A stretch of 64,000 nt of DNA. Origin: Erythroxylum novogranatense. Its lineage: Eukaryota > Streptophyta > Magnoliopsida > Malpighiales > Erythroxylaceae. Below, one piece after another: positions 1-12,899 of this stretch. The first letter of the stretch is position 1; the number at the start of each line of letters is the position of its first letter. Below the pieces are notes generated by a model. The model did not search any database. It saw nothing but the letters and a program-made list of their open reading frames with translations, and had not been told where the DNA came from. The position numbers and the translations under genes were made by a program. The DNA is taken from contig CM057224.1 of NCBI GenBank assembly GCA_029891385.1, forward strand, positions 38,817,005 to 38,881,004, in the 5' to 3' direction.

Positions 1-3000
1 ATTTAATCACAATCAATAAAATAAACCAATACACATTCAACATATAACAAAAGCAAATAACCAATAAATAAGACCATCTAGGTCTACTCACAGTATGCTC
101 CAGATTTGCATTGGTTTCTAATTTCTGAGGACGCCTGAGTGCGGACATTTATCCTGCACTACCAATTTATGCCATATGCACACATTAATCACTTTGCATA
201 AGAATTACCATTTATGCACAAATATAGAATAAGGACAATGCATGTTCATAATATTCCCGGCCCTAATCCCATTTTGTTCCATCAGAAAAATCCGTCTAAA
301 AATTAAAAACCTAATGGCGCTGACGGTGCGCAATTCGGACCTCTATAGGTCCCCAATTAAATAAAACAGTGACCAGAAAACAATAAACCGGACCCACATA
401 AATTTTCCGTCCCAAAATTCCCAATTTCCCATGAAATGAAATTCAATGTTTCACTTAATCCGATGCCTCAAGAATCAGGTCAATCGGATGTCTGACGGAA
501 AAGTTATGAGCAAAAGAATCACCAAATACCAAATAATCAAATAATAATAAAACAATATATACATATTGCAATCGCCTCATGGGCGAGACGTCGCTCATGA
601 GGCCGACTCATTTTGCCTCGTCATGCGAGGGCGAGGCGTCGCCTCCATGACGGGCTGATTTACCTTGCCTCGCGAGGTTCCTCTACTTCCTTGCCCTTTT
701 TCCTGTTTTCAATCCAAATTTCCAGCAACCATAATTCTTAGAACACAATTCAGAAAAATGCAAACCATAGCTTGTTGGAAAGATCATGAAACCCTCTACA
801 ATTCTCAAGAAGACCATAAAAATCAATTTCACCCCTAAGGGTGTCAAAAATCTAATCAAACCTACTGCCTACGTAAAACCTATTAAAACAGGGTAGTACA
901 TTGCAAATTCAATACCCCTCTGATTATTCAGTCAACAATTACACAATAAATAAGGAAGTAAGATCACAATGTTATCTACAACTTTCATGTGTAACCCAAA
1001 AGCAAATTCACTTGCTAACTAGGTCAAACAATTCCACAAAGAATCTGTCCACTGAAATCAACCAATCTAGATCGTAATTTTCCAAACAGTATATCTCTTA
1101 ACACAAATGTCACAAAATTCACTACCTTATATCCCTGAAAAGATAAGATCTCAAACTTCAATTTTCATGAATAACTCAAAATCCAATTCAATTTCTAACA
1201 ATTTCAAAACTGTTATGCAATTTACTGCCATGATCAGCAATTCATAACCTAATGCAGGTTCACTGTTTGCAAAATCATAACTCCCAAATCTGGCCTCTAA
1301 AAATTACATATCATATATCATCTTCAAGATAATTTCTTCCTCTACAGCTTTGCAGAAGATCACTCACACCAATTCAGTTCACATAAATTGCTAAAATTGC
1401 TTCCAATCTGCAAGCTCACAAACTCAACACTTAGGCTAGGTTTCATCAACATGCTCAAAACCAGTTAATAGTAATCAGTTCATATCTCCCAATATCCATC
1501 TCGAAAAATAGAAAAATCAGTGGGAATGGAGAGCTAACTTAATATTCTTCAACTTTCGTGAAGACCATTTTCCCTAATTCCATATCAATTAATTTAGAAA
1601 AATCAGCAAAACACTTTGGTCATAATTTCGGTTGCTGTTCACAGACACTAAAATAAGAACTTTCCATGCAAATTTTCGACCTTTTAGAGTTACAATTTAA
1701 CAATACCTATTTCAAACAAAATTGTAGCCAACAAGCTCAAGTTTAATTGGGCACAAACCGCAACTCAGTTTCTTACCTACACAATAAGTTATGATCAAAA
1801 CAGTACAATCGATTAAAACTCTAAATTTCCAGATTTGGTCCAATCTTAGTTTCTATCATTTCCAATACCTCTAACACATCATTAAACATCAAAAGGAACA
1901 CAAATCAGTTCTTATACCTTTCATACATGTACTAGGGCTAATACACAAAAATTGGCAGCACTCAATTCTTCATTTCCAAGTAAAATCAATGATCAATATG
2001 CCATCAAAATCAAGTTAAAACTATGCATCAATCATCCTACTTTCAATTCATAACCAACCCTAACCTTATACCCATCATTTCCACCTATAAGTTTCATTAA
2101 ATTCAAGCATCCATAATCATAATAAATACACCATAACTCCCATTCAATGTTTCTAACCACCATGGCATTAAAATCATACTTAAACCATCATGAAAACACC
2201 ATTTAAAGCTTAATTTATTTACTTACCTAATTAGCTTCCAACCTTCACTTCTTTTCAACTATTTGCTTAACTATGCCTTCTAACCATTTCTTCTAACCTC
2301 CAACAAGAACTCATCATGATGGTAGGACAATAAGCATGAAGTAGTTTGGAGGAAGGTGAAGAAAGAAGCAAAAATCAATGATAATGGAGAAGGAGAAAAT
2401 CGATGGAGGAGGGGGAAAGCTTGAAGCTAGATTCGGATGAGCTTAAAAACACAAGTAAAAGCACCATTTTTTATGTCTTTCTTTAGTCACAACCGATAAG
2501 ACCAAGCAAGGGACATTAAATGAAGGCTTTTGGTGTCAAAATGTAATTGGTCAAAGCTTTTTAAAGAAAAGTCAACTTATTCATTCTTTAATCCAGATCA
2601 AAAACTAACCCCAACCAACTCAAATGACCCTAATTTCAATTCCAAAATAATATACTCAATACGACAGTTCCATTGGGTAGCAATGTTCGCTACCGACAAT
2701 CGACCGGTTCACCAATTGGCAATTTTTTTCCGGTCTGGGAATTTTCTCCGGAAAAATCCAGAAAAAATTCTAAAAATCCCTTAAAATAGAAAACAATTTA
2801 TGGCGCACTCAGAATAATTTTTCAAACCCATTAACCACGTCAATCCCAATAAAATTATCTTAGGCACGCAAACAGGGAATATCATGTATGCATGCACAGT
2901 AATTTCATGTGCACAAATGTGATTGAGGACCAATCCTATTATGCATGTCCTATGCACTCCAAATCTATTCCATCCTATATCAAATTTACTATATTACCCT

Positions 3001-3024
3001 TTCAATTGAGGGTGGGATGTTACA
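1..3024 (-). repeat. 3' LTR of LARD-1 (partial)
   Basis: Direct copy of 7795-10821. It ends on the plus strand with GGGATGTTACA, which on minus is the canonical LTR start TGTAACATCCC. The copy carries a GC-rich segment at about 560-690 and the reverse complement of a splice-donor-like GTGAGTAG at 84-91. The first roughly 1.3 kb of the LTR, counted on the plus strand, is missing because the window starts inside it. Confidence 0.9.
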
Positions 3025-3062
3025 ATTCCCCCCTCCTTATAAAAATTTCGTCCTCGAAATTC
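3025..3062 (-). other. Polypurine tract and conserved pre-LTR block of LARD-1
   Basis: On the minus strand this reads GAGGACGAAATTTTTATAAG followed by GGAGGGGGGAATTG, then the LTR. The same block precedes the 3' LTRs of the Tekay-like element (31582-31617) and J (60454-60490). It would prime plus-strand DNA synthesis during reverse transcription. Confidence 0.85.
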
Positions 3063-6000
3063 TCAGTCAACTGTTCCAGATGACAGTGATCATATATCCC
3101 TACAGTTCCCATACACTACGTCACTCAATACTTCTGTTACCAAAAGATCGCAGTAAGACAGTCCGTTTCCTCTGTGGTTTTCTCGCTATCTATATACAGA
3201 CTAATCTGGGTCCATTAATACCCTCTTTGCCACTTCTATTCTGAGTACACCTGTTCAAGGGGATACGTACAATAAAATAATTTCTCTCGTCTGCGACACT
3301 TCACTTTCCTTTGGTACCGACACCGTGGCACTTATCTCTATTTCACTATAACCGGTGGTAATCCACCTAATGATTTATCCTTCATATTTCATTGACTCTT
3401 AGTCCAGATTCAATTTTCTTTTGACATTCACTGTTCTTTATACATTTCTATTTCATTTTTCCGATTCTGATTCACGTTAGTTAACCCATGATGTTTTCCT
3501 ATGTCACTTTCCTTTGTTTCACTCAACACAACAGAAATTCATTGTGGTCTTTGACTTCGTTAGCCTTCATGCATGTAGCGAAGTATCTTCTGAAGAAATC
3601 GAACTCTATAACACGATCACAATCCTGAGAAACCCAAACCTTAAGCGTTTTTCCTGTTGAACATTCAAACTTCTAAGCACTTGAATCACTCATCACTTCA
3701 TTCTATACTCATAGTCATCAATTTTACTTTTTGCATATACTTACCAGAATGTCTAGCTTCGACTGTTCACTTTCTTGTTCTATCACTTTCTATTGGGTAC
3801 ACAACTTATTCTTTGAAGCATTCAATAATATTGTTGTTGTTGTTTTTTTTTGCCGATTTCATCACAGATCCATCTTATGACTCATAAGACTAGACTTACC
3901 ACTTTAACTCCTGCACTTTTAACCTTTCTTATCACTAGATCTACAACTTCAATTTTCCAAAAACACTTCACAATTACCCATAATCTACTTGACATTCTTT
4001 GAAAATCCCAATATCTATAATTGATCTGTTCATTGCAGCATTATCTGTTCACTAGTTGAGTTTAGTAGGCAGAATTGTCCGTTTATTTCAGCATTGTCGG
4101 TATTTATGCCTGTCTCTTTCCTCGAATTAACACTATGTATCTGTATAGGAATCTAAAGTCTCCAAGACTTTCAACAATTGCGATGATAAGACCAATCCCA
4201 TTTATCAACGTCAATTCAATTTATATATCAATTCAACACACATTGTCCACTCTCCAAAGGTATGCTTATCAGCAGTATCAAATTCTTCACTTATTCATAT
4301 AGTTCTTTTTACTTTTCACTGTTCAACACTTTCAATCACAATCCGGCTATAAACATAGTTACTACCATTTGCTTACCTCACATAATTCCCTATTAGGGTC
4401 TCATTGACTTTACCATACATCTTTTAACCTTTTCATTGAGTCCACAATTAGGGTATTTGCAATCCCTTTATGAAGGTATCACTACATCACGTCATTGTCA
4501 GCTTTCCTTTAGGACTTCTTGTCTCTACTCATTTTCTCTTTTCAATTGATTTCCTGTCATTCACATCAACATATGCCAATACCTAGTCATCTGTACTTGG
4601 ACTTCCATAAATTTCACTTCATTTAAGTATTTCACTTCACAGTTCGAAGGAGATCTATTCACTTTTCATTGCAATAGGATCACCTCAAATAAGCATTCCA
4701 TTTATGTCGTTGGATACTTTACATTCCCGTACACACACAATACATATAACCTCAATCGCGTATTTCATTTGTTATGTCTAAATCTCCTATTGAGATATGA
4801 CTCAATTTCACTTTTGATTTCGTCTGTACTTCTTTTCTTGCTACCGTCATTATACTGCTCACGAAAGTCTCATCAACCAATTAGTGTCCCTAATTGCTTT
4901 TCAATCATTCACAACTATACGTACTATCTTAATCAGAACAATATGCGATACACTTTCTTTAACCCTTATACTTTACTATACACATTACCCGAAATCACTT
5001 CATCTTATTCGGAAACCAATTATTATCCTATACGATTCAGAATTCCACAAACTCATTTCCGTTTATGTCAATCCTCAAATAGAGGACTTATGCCATAATC
5101 ATTTTTTTTTCATTTCCTCTCATAAAGGTACATTCAGTCATCTTATGTCTTACTTTAACTCATTTAGGAACTTTACACTTATAACCACTCTAATCATTCA
5201 CTGATCATCTCTTCTATGATTTCCATGTATCTTTCACATACGTTTCATTAATCATGATCAACTTTATTGTCCAATAGATACTCACAACGGTAAATCGATT
5301 TAAATGCGACAACTTTTTCATATATCACTATCATTGTTTCATTTTTTTTTCCTAGTTTCATTCTCATATCATTCATGTATCAGCTTGACCTTTTAAGGTC
5401 ATATCCACTTGGCTTATACAATGTCATCGCATTATTGCTACGTCTCTCTTTATTTTCCTCAAACAATCCACGATAGGGTATTCACATTGATAGTACCTTC
5501 GGGGATATGTCCCCAACCACAACAAGATCATAGATACTCCACTGTATCTCTATCTATTTACCCATCCATTTACCATTCCTGTGTCCATATACATCTTTTC
5601 AACCAAATCTAGAATTTCCCGATACACAATTGGTAGAAATCATCAGTCTGTCTTTTTCTCTTACGATTTTATCATACCGACTTTCCAAACTCTTAACACA
5701 ATAGTCACATAACCATTTCAGTCTCAAGCTTATGCGGTCCCGATCATAACCATTTCACGAATTCATTTCAGTTTATCTGTACACTTTTATCTCACCCTTT
5801 CTACTTTTTCTCACTCTACTAGGCACTAGGCACCTTGCTCTTTCAGTTCTTTCAGTTCGAAGTAGACTGTTACAGTATAACCTTATTCTTAGTACAATCT
5901 CGCTATCATCATTTGCCTATAATATCTACTGATATCAAACACAAATGCAGTGAATCAATATATGCCTGATCGGACCATCTACATTTTACTCAATTCCAAT

Positions 6001-6480
6001 GGTTCCCATTTCCTCACATATACAGTCAGAACTCTAATTACTTAATCATCCCTGACCTTTAATCTCACTTAAGACTACTAGAACCAGTATGCTTCTCCTA
6101 TCTCCAGTGGACCTTTCCAAGTTCTAGACATATTCATTTTTCTGTCACTATAATATTGCCATTTTAATCCGGGAATTCATTAATATCACTTCTTTCCTTA
6201 ATCAGTCTAAGTCAACACAGTCATTCTAACTACAGTACAATGTCAATCTCCTTATCCATTTTTTTTCTTTTTCCTTTCCTAATTGCTTATACACTTCCAG
6301 GGGTTCACCCTCTAACACAGTCTCACTTTTTCTCTCACTTAATCACTTGACACGTACGCACACGTAGGATTTCTACCCGTACGACTCAAACTAGGGATCA
6401 GTTGCCACGGTCTACAAAGACACAACTCAAATGCATGCACCTTATGTTTCAGACTGTGCCCAGATACATTACGTACTACT

Positions 6481-6494
6481 GGGCTCTGATACCA
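6481..6494 (-). other. Primer-binding site of LARD-1 (initiator-Met tRNA)
   Basis: The minus strand reads TGGTATCAGAGCCC six bases inside the 5' LTR end at 6501. It matches the 3' end complement of plant initiator-Met tRNA, which primes minus-strand synthesis in plant gypsy and copia elements. Confidence 0.85.
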
Positions 6495-6911
6495 CCTACA
6501 TGTAACACCCCACTCCCGCAAGACCCGAACCCGACATCGACGGTGATATCCAGGTCAGTGCCCCGCGAGTGTGGCGTGCTACATCACTCAGTATAACATT
6601 TTCTCCTCTTATTATTATTAATATTTTTTTTTGAACCATTTATTATCGCAGCATAAACGGTAGAAACCTGAGCCCATGTTCACAATTAATCATTTTCAGT
6701 TATTACAGTCATCCAATAACAGTTTACAATCAGTCAATGTGTAAAACAGTACAATCACAATGGGCTCGTTATAAATACAAAGCATTATTGCACAATGATT
6801 GCGGAATACAATTCGATAAGACACTAATGCGATACCTAACCGATCCCGACCTCTATCCTTCACTTGCTTACAGAGAGACATACTCCGTGTCAAACGGGTA
6901 TTCTTCAAGAC

Positions 6912-7885
6912 CTAAAAATAGATGCAAATTTTGGGTGAGTTTTGCGAACTCAAAGGAGTGACCATCATCGATGGTTCACCCAATCCTATAACATATAACA
7001 CATACTTTCATTTCCATTAAGTCACAATCCATATTCCCTTTCACACCTCACATTCACATATAGTTTCATATTTTCATTATGTCGAGACAATGTCATATTC
7101 AATATAATCAATCGATCATTCAATCAAATTTATCATTCCCATTCAACACAATGTCACATTCCCATTCAATACAGTGTTGCAGTCTCATTCAATACAAGTA
7201 ATTCAACCATTCTCATTTCATACAATCAAATCAATCATGTTATGCATATGTGCATGAGACCCACTTTCCATTTAATTACTTTGTTGTGACCGAGTGTCTA
7301 AACTGTCCCGTACCCATGGATATCGGGCTCATTGAAACTGTCCCATATAGGGCTCATTGTAAATTGTCCCATAAAGGGTTCATTGTAAACTGTCCCATAA
7401 AGGGCTCATTGTAAACTGTCCCATAAAGGGCTCATGGTAAACTGTCCCATAAAGGGCTCATTGTCGTTGAGCCTGAGGTTCTGAGTCAGTATCTAAGCAC
7501 GAAGCTCTTTTCACTCATTATTGACTACTCTGGTCACAACTCTCATTAACTTTCATATATTCATGCAGTGGAATGTCTTATGCATATTTGCATACGCTCA
7601 ATTAATCTCGGACCGTAGTATGGCATTCGACATCAATTAAGAAGTCACATTTCATTTATGTGCAATTATGCATGCAAGACATTTTAACAATCTCAATATA
7701 TACACTTAGGTCATCCCATTCACATCCAAGGAACACTTCAATAACGCAGTTTCCAATACATAATCAATCACCGGACCTCCTGTCCGGAATCCATATTTAA
7801 TCACAATCAATAAAATAAACCAATACACATTCAACATATAAAAAAAGCAAATAACCAATAAATAAGACCATCTAGGTCTACTCAC
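6912..7885 (-). other. Predicted intron inside the LARD-1 LTR leader
   Basis: On minus, GTGAGTAGACCTAGATGG at the 5' end resembles the donor block GTGAGTAACCTAGTTGG of the Tekay-like, J and I LTRs. TTGCATCTATTTTTAG at the 3' end is in the place of their TTTTTCAG acceptors. Length is 974 bases. Splicing is inferred, not shown. Confidence 0.45.
7320..7465 (+). repeat. 26-bp tandem array in the LARD-1 LTR
   Basis: About five and a half copies of a 26-bp unit containing ACTGTCCCATAAAGGGCTCA, nearly identical except in the first copies. It lies inside the predicted leader intron. The Tekay-like, J and I LTRs carry different tandem repeats in the same relative place. Confidence 0.9.
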
Positions 7886-8367
7886 AGTACGCTCCAGATT
7901 TGCATTGGCTTCTAATTTCTGAGGACGCCTGAGTACGGACATTTATCCTGCACTACCAATTTATGCCATATGCACACATTAATCACTTTGCATAAGAATT
8001 CCCATTTATGCACAAATATAGAATAAGGACAATGCATGTTCATGATATTCCCGGCCCTAATCCCATTTTGTTCCATAAAAAAAATCCGACTAAAAATTAG
8101 AAATCTAATGGCGCTGACAGTGCGCAATTCGGACCTCTATAGGTCCCCAATTAAATAAAACAGTGACCAGAAAACAATAAACTGGAACCACGTAAATTTT
8201 CCGTCCCAAAATTCCCAATTTCCCACGAAATGAAATTCAACGTTTCACGAATCCGATGCCTCAAGAATCAGGTCAATCGGATGTCGGACGGAAAAGTTAT
8301 GAGCAAAAGAATCACCAAATACCAAATAATCAAATAATAATAAAAACAATATATACATATTGCAACT

Positions 8368-8480
8368 GCCTCGCGGGGGCGAGACGTCGCCCTCTCGAGA
8401 CCGACTCATTTTGCCTCATCGCGAGGGCGAGGCGCCGCCTCATGACCGGTGACTTACCTCGCCATGAGGTTCCTCTACTT
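8368..8480. repeat. GC-rich CGAGGCG-type island in the LARD-1 LTR
   Basis: A short run rich in GCGAGG, GACGTCGC and CTCGCGAG within AT-rich LTR sequence. Its partner in the other LTR (about 560-690) is clearly more diverged than the flanks. Equivalent islands occur in both LTRs of the Tekay-like element and of J. Confidence 0.7.
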
Positions 8481-10824
8481 CCTTGCCCTTTTTCCTGTTT
8501 TCAATCCAAATTTCCAGCAACCATAATTATTAGAACACAATTCAGAAAAATGCAAACCATAGCTTGTTGGAAAGTTCATGAAACCCTCTACAATTCTCAA
8601 GAAGACCATAAAAATCAATTTCACCCCTAAGGGTGTCAAAAATCCAATCCAACCTACTGCCTACGTAAAACCTATTAAAACAGGGCAGTACATTGCAAAT
8701 TCAATAACTCTCTAGTTCTTCAGTCAACAATTACACAATAAATAAGGAAGTAAGATCACAATGTTATCTAAAACTTTCATGTATAACCCAAAAGCAAATT
8801 CACTTGCTAACTAGGTCAAACAATTCCACAAAGAATCTGTCCACTGAAATCAACTAATCTAGACCGTAATTTTCCAAATAGTATATCTCTTAACACAAAT
8901 GTCACAAAATTCACTACCTTATATCCCTGAAAAGATAAGATCTCAAACTTCAATTTTCATGAAGAACTCAAAATCCAATTCAATTTCTAACAATTTCAAA
9001 ACTGTTATGCAATTTACTGCCATGATCAGCAATTCATAACCTAATGCAGGTTCACTATTTGCAAAATCATAACTCCCAAATCTGGCCTCTAAAAATTACA
9101 TATCATATATAATCTTCAAGATAATTTCTTCCTCTACAGCTTTTCAGAAGATCACTCACACCAATTCAGTTCACATAAATTGCTAAAATTGCTTCCAATC
9201 CGCAAGCTCACAAACTCAACACTTAGGCTAGGTTTCATCAACATGCTCAAAACCAGTCAATAGTAATCAGTTCATATCTCCCAATATACATCTAGAAAAA
9301 TAGAAAAATCAGTGGGAATGGAGAGTTAACTTAATATTCTTCAACTTTCGTGAAGACCATTTTCCCTAATTCCATATCAATTAATTTAGAAAAATCAGCA
9401 AAGCACTTTGGTCATAATTTCGGTTACTGTTCATAGACACTAAAATAAGAACTTTCCATGCAAATTTTCGACCTTTTAGAGTTACAATTTAACAATACCT
9501 ATTTCACACAAAATTGTAGCCAACAAGCTCAAGTTTAATTGGGAACAAACCAAAACTCATTTTCTTACCTACACAATGAGTTATGATCAAAACAGTACAA
9601 TCGATTAAAACTCTAAATTTCCAGATTTGGTCCAATCTTAGTTTCTATCATTTCCAATACTTCTAACACATCATTAAACATCAAAAGGAACACAAATCAG
9701 TTCTTATACCTTTCATACATGTACTAGGGCTAATACACAAAAATTGGCAGCACTCAATTCTTCATTTCCAAGTAAAATCAATGATCAATATGCCATCAAA
9801 ATCAAGTTAAAACCATGCATCAATCATCCTACTTTCAATTCTTAACCAACCCTAACCTTATACCCATCATTTCCACCTATAAGTTTCATTAAATTCAAGC
9901 ATCCATAATCATAATAAATACACCATAACTCCTATTCAATGTTTCTAACCACCATGGCATTAAAATCATACTTAAACCATCATGAAAACACCATTTAAAG
10001 CTTAATTTATTTACTTACCTAATTAGCTTCCAACCTTCACTTCTTTTCAACTCTTTGCTTAACTATGCCTTCTAACCATTTCTTCTAACCTCCAACAAGA
10101 ACTCATCATGATGGTAAGACAATAAGCATGAAGTAGTTTGGAGGAAGGTGAAGAAAGAAGCAAAAATCAATGATAATGGAGAAGGAGAAAATCGATGGAG
10201 GAGGGGGAAAGCTTGAAGCTAGATTCGGATGAGCTTAAAAACACAAGTAAAAGCACCCTTTTTTATGTATTTCTTTAGTCACAACCGATAAGACCAAGCA
10301 AGGGACATTAAATGAAGGCTTTTGGTGTCAAAATGTAATTGGTCAAAGCTTTTTAAAGAAAAGTCAACTTATTCATTCTTTAATCCAGATCAAAAACTAA
10401 CCCCAACCAACTCAAATGACCCTAATTTCAATTCTAAAATAATATACCCAATATGACAGTGCCATTGGGTAGCAATGTTCGCTACCGACAATCGACCGGT
10501 TCGCCAATTGGCGATTTTTTTCCGGTCCGGGAATTTTCTCCGGAAAAATCCAAAAAAAATCCTAAAAATCCCTTAAAATATAAAACAATTTATGGCGCAC
10601 TCAAAATAATTTTTCAAACCCATTAACCACGTTAATCCCAATAAAATTATCTTAGGCACGCAAACCGGGAATATCATGTATGCATGCACAGTAATTTTAT
10701 GTGCACAAATGTGACTGAGGACCAATCCTATTATGCATGAACAGTCCTATGCACTCCAAATCTATTCCATCCTATGTCAAATTTACTATATTACCCTTTC
10801 AATTGAGGGTGGGATGTTACAATC

Positions 10825-10942
10825 TTCCTCCTCCCTCTTTCACGACAGCCACCATGGAAGCTCTCTCCAAGCTTTTTCAAGCTTTCCTCCTCCCTCTTTC
10901 ACGACAGCCACCATGGAAGCTCTCTCCAAGCTTTTTCAAGCT
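10825..10942 (+). repeat. 59-bp tandem duplication
   Basis: Two adjacent copies start at 10825 and 10884 and are essentially identical over 59 bp, each containing CACGACAGCCACCATGGAAG. The unit contains an ATG in a good context, but the frame closes within a few dozen codons. I read it as part of an LTR leader, not as a gene. Confidence 0.9.
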
Positions 10943-12120
10943 TTGTAACAAGAAGAAGAAGGTGATTCAAGCCATTTGAGTGACATAAAGAGGTAAGCCT
11001 CCACTCCTATGCTTAGATCCATGGGTTTAAAGCTTGATTTTCTCTTCTTTGTGAAACCCATTTGAGGGAATGCATGAGTTGAATGATTTGGATGATGGAT
11101 CGATGTTCTTTGATGTCCAATGACACTTATTCTTGAAGAAATTTCGTGTGTATGGTGATTCGGGGGGTTAAACCAAAACCTAGGGTTTTGAAGGTTGAGT
11201 TGTCATGGAGACAGATTCGTGACTCTCCTTGTCTATTTTTGTTGAGCTGCTTAACGTATGAATATGGAGAAACTTAAAACATAGAAGTTGTAGATCTATA
11301 TGTCTACTATCTCCATGAATGTTTCCAGGATTTTAGGGTGAGCCGAATAAGAGTAATAGGCCCCGAATTGGTACTGGTTCAGAATACCAGCGAGATTAAA
11401 ACGAGAACTGTAAGTTAATTGTTTGAAGACCTTAGGGTTAGAATTGGATGACAAGTTATTCTTACGAAATGTTTCAAAATGTGTCCTCTAAGTTATGTAG
11501 AAAGGGATTAATAATTGGATGAGTATTTTGTTAGATATAGCCGATTAAGGGAAGCATGTTACTAACCTTAGAGTGACAGAAGAGAGCAGAATCAGGTCAG
11601 GCTTGTAAAAATCACAATAAATCCAATTTGCGTCATTTTTGAGTCGTCCTTGGATATGTGATATCCATATGAGTCTATTGAAAATGAAACTTGGAATCAC
11701 CTTAATTGGATGAGAAATGAATGAGTTATAAGGTTGTGAGTCGAGAAAGGTCCAACTAATGACTGCATGTTAAAGTTGATTGTAAATGGGAGATTTGGAT
11801 CTCCTTAATGACCGAATTAGAGCATGGTCATAAAAGAAGAAATGTGAATTTATGTGTTAACTAGAGGAATGGAAAGTTTGAAAAACATTGGACCTAGGTA
11901 TAAGGAGTTATGCCATCGCGAATGGGACTTATGCAGTTTTGTAATGTTATGTGTTAAGCAATGAGGTTTGTATGAGAATGACTAATGAGGGTATATGTAT
12001 TTTCATGCATATTATCTAGTAGCTTGGGAAAGCAGAAAAGGAATAAAACTAGACGTCGTGCCTAGTACATCTCAAGTTCAAGAAAGGTAGAAAGAAATCA
12101 GAAATTCTGAGATAGTTGAG

Positions 12121-12899
12121 GTGAGTATAAGCATACTACTATACTTGTGTAGTAATCCTTTCTTTAATATTGCGGCTTGCTGAATTGTTCTTGAATCCTT
12201 ATGACTTATTTGACATATAACTCCATTTAGTTGAGTCTAGTATGTTGTATGCCAGATTGACCACATGATTTCATATTCTTTGCATCTTCTGGTTCCCTTA
12301 TTGTGTTGAATCTATTGATTGCGATTCTTTGATGAAGCATGTTTTCCATGTTAACCAGGATTGATGAGTTCTCAGAATACCCAACTGATAGGGTTTATTA
12401 TCAGACTATGTGCACATAGATGACCCGCCGGTGATGGGTTAGATCCGGGTCCTACCTGGAGAGGGCAGGCCTCCAGGGGCAAGGTTAGGCCGACCTTGTC
12501 TAGAATCAGAAAAGGGGAGATACGCCGTACTAGCATGCCTCTGTCTCTTCCTAAGAATTTCAGAAAGAATCAGAACTCAGAATCTAGAAAAGAAACCAGA
12601 AAAGAAAAGAACTTAGGAAAGAACCCAGAGCCCAGAACCCAGAACCCAGAAAAGAATTCAGAAACCAGATTCTTGTTTTCTTTGAACAATTCACTTTGAG
12701 CTTTATTATTGATACTCATGTTATTGCCGCATTTGAGATTACTACCTGTGTATCCTTTGATGTTTTATATTGTTGCTTTGAATGCCACAGGCCATTCTTG
12801 TGAAGCTAGCCTTGTATTACCTAGCCTCACAAGCATGGTAGTATGTTTATATCTCATTGAGTCGCGTTGTAGACTCACACCTCACTATCACCATTTCAG
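12121..12899 (+). other. Predicted leader intron in LTR H
   Basis: Donor-like G|GTGAGTATAA at 12121 and acceptor-like CCATTTCAG ending at 12899 enclose 779 bases. This is similar in length and layout to the predicted introns of the other gypsy LTRs here. A TTGAGTCGCG...ACTCACACC segment just before the acceptor corresponds to their hairpin module. Confidence 0.4.
12540..12685 (+). repeat. Degenerate purine-rich repeat with AACCCAG/AGAATCAG units
   Basis: Imperfect short repeats such as AACCCAGAACCCAGAAAAG and AGAAAAGAAACCAG. They lie within the predicted leader intron of LTR H, where other LTRs in this window also have tandem repeats. Confidence 0.6.

Larger units (their letters stand above)
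3025..6500 (-). mobile_element. Non-coding internal domain of LARD-1
   Basis: About 3.5 kb between the polypurine tract and the primer-binding site. Open frames are short (about 110 codons at most), lie mostly on the strand opposite to the element and show no retroelement motif. The plus strand is strikingly poor in G (for example 13 C against 4 G at 4921-4980), so the element's sense strand is poor in C. The first few hundred bases after the primer-binding site resemble the same region of J at low identity. Confidence 0.75.
1..10821 (-). mobile_element. LARD-1: non-coding gypsy-type LTR element, large retrotransposon derivative, 3' LTR cut by window edge
   Basis: Bases 1-3024 recur at about 7795-10821 in direct orientation with near-identity, so these are paired LTRs. 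Polarity is minus: a polypurine tract (read on minus) abuts the left LTR, and a sequence complementary to initiator-Met tRNA (TGGTATCAGAGCCC on minus) lies just inside the right LTR. The internal domain (3025-6500) contains no recognisable gag, protease, reverse transcriptase, RNase H or integrase in any frame. LTRs of about 4.3 kb around a non-coding domain of about 3.5 kb fit the published LARD class almost exactly. The left target-site duplication lies outside the window. Movement would need proteins from another element; the chromovirus relatives in this window are candidates by inference only. Confidence 0.85.
6501..10821 (-). repeat. 5' LTR of LARD-1 (complete, about 4.3 kb)
   Basis: On plus the LTR begins TGTAACACCCC and ends GGGATGTTACA, giving TG...CA ends. 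In element order it contains a GC-rich segment (about 8368-8480), a donor-like GTGAGTAG (7878-7885), a 26-bp tandem array (7320-7465), a hairpin module (6924-6981) and an acceptor-like TTTTTAG (6912-6918). The right flank (10822 on) is a different LTR into which LARD-1 inserted. Confidence 0.9.

Noticed and set aside
4769..5204. Overlapping frames of 106-109 codons in the LARD-1 interior
   Set aside because: They are antisense to the element, overlap each other in two frames and have no domain signature.
8256..8630. 124-codon plus-strand frame
   Set aside because: It runs across the GC island of the LARD-1 LTR, antisense to the element, and is not preserved in the other LTR copy.
10733..10979. 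Possible small host gene with ATGGAAGCTCTC in a good start context
   Set aside because: The frames arise from the LARD-1 LTR end plus a 59-bp duplication and close quickly; the context is an LTR leader.
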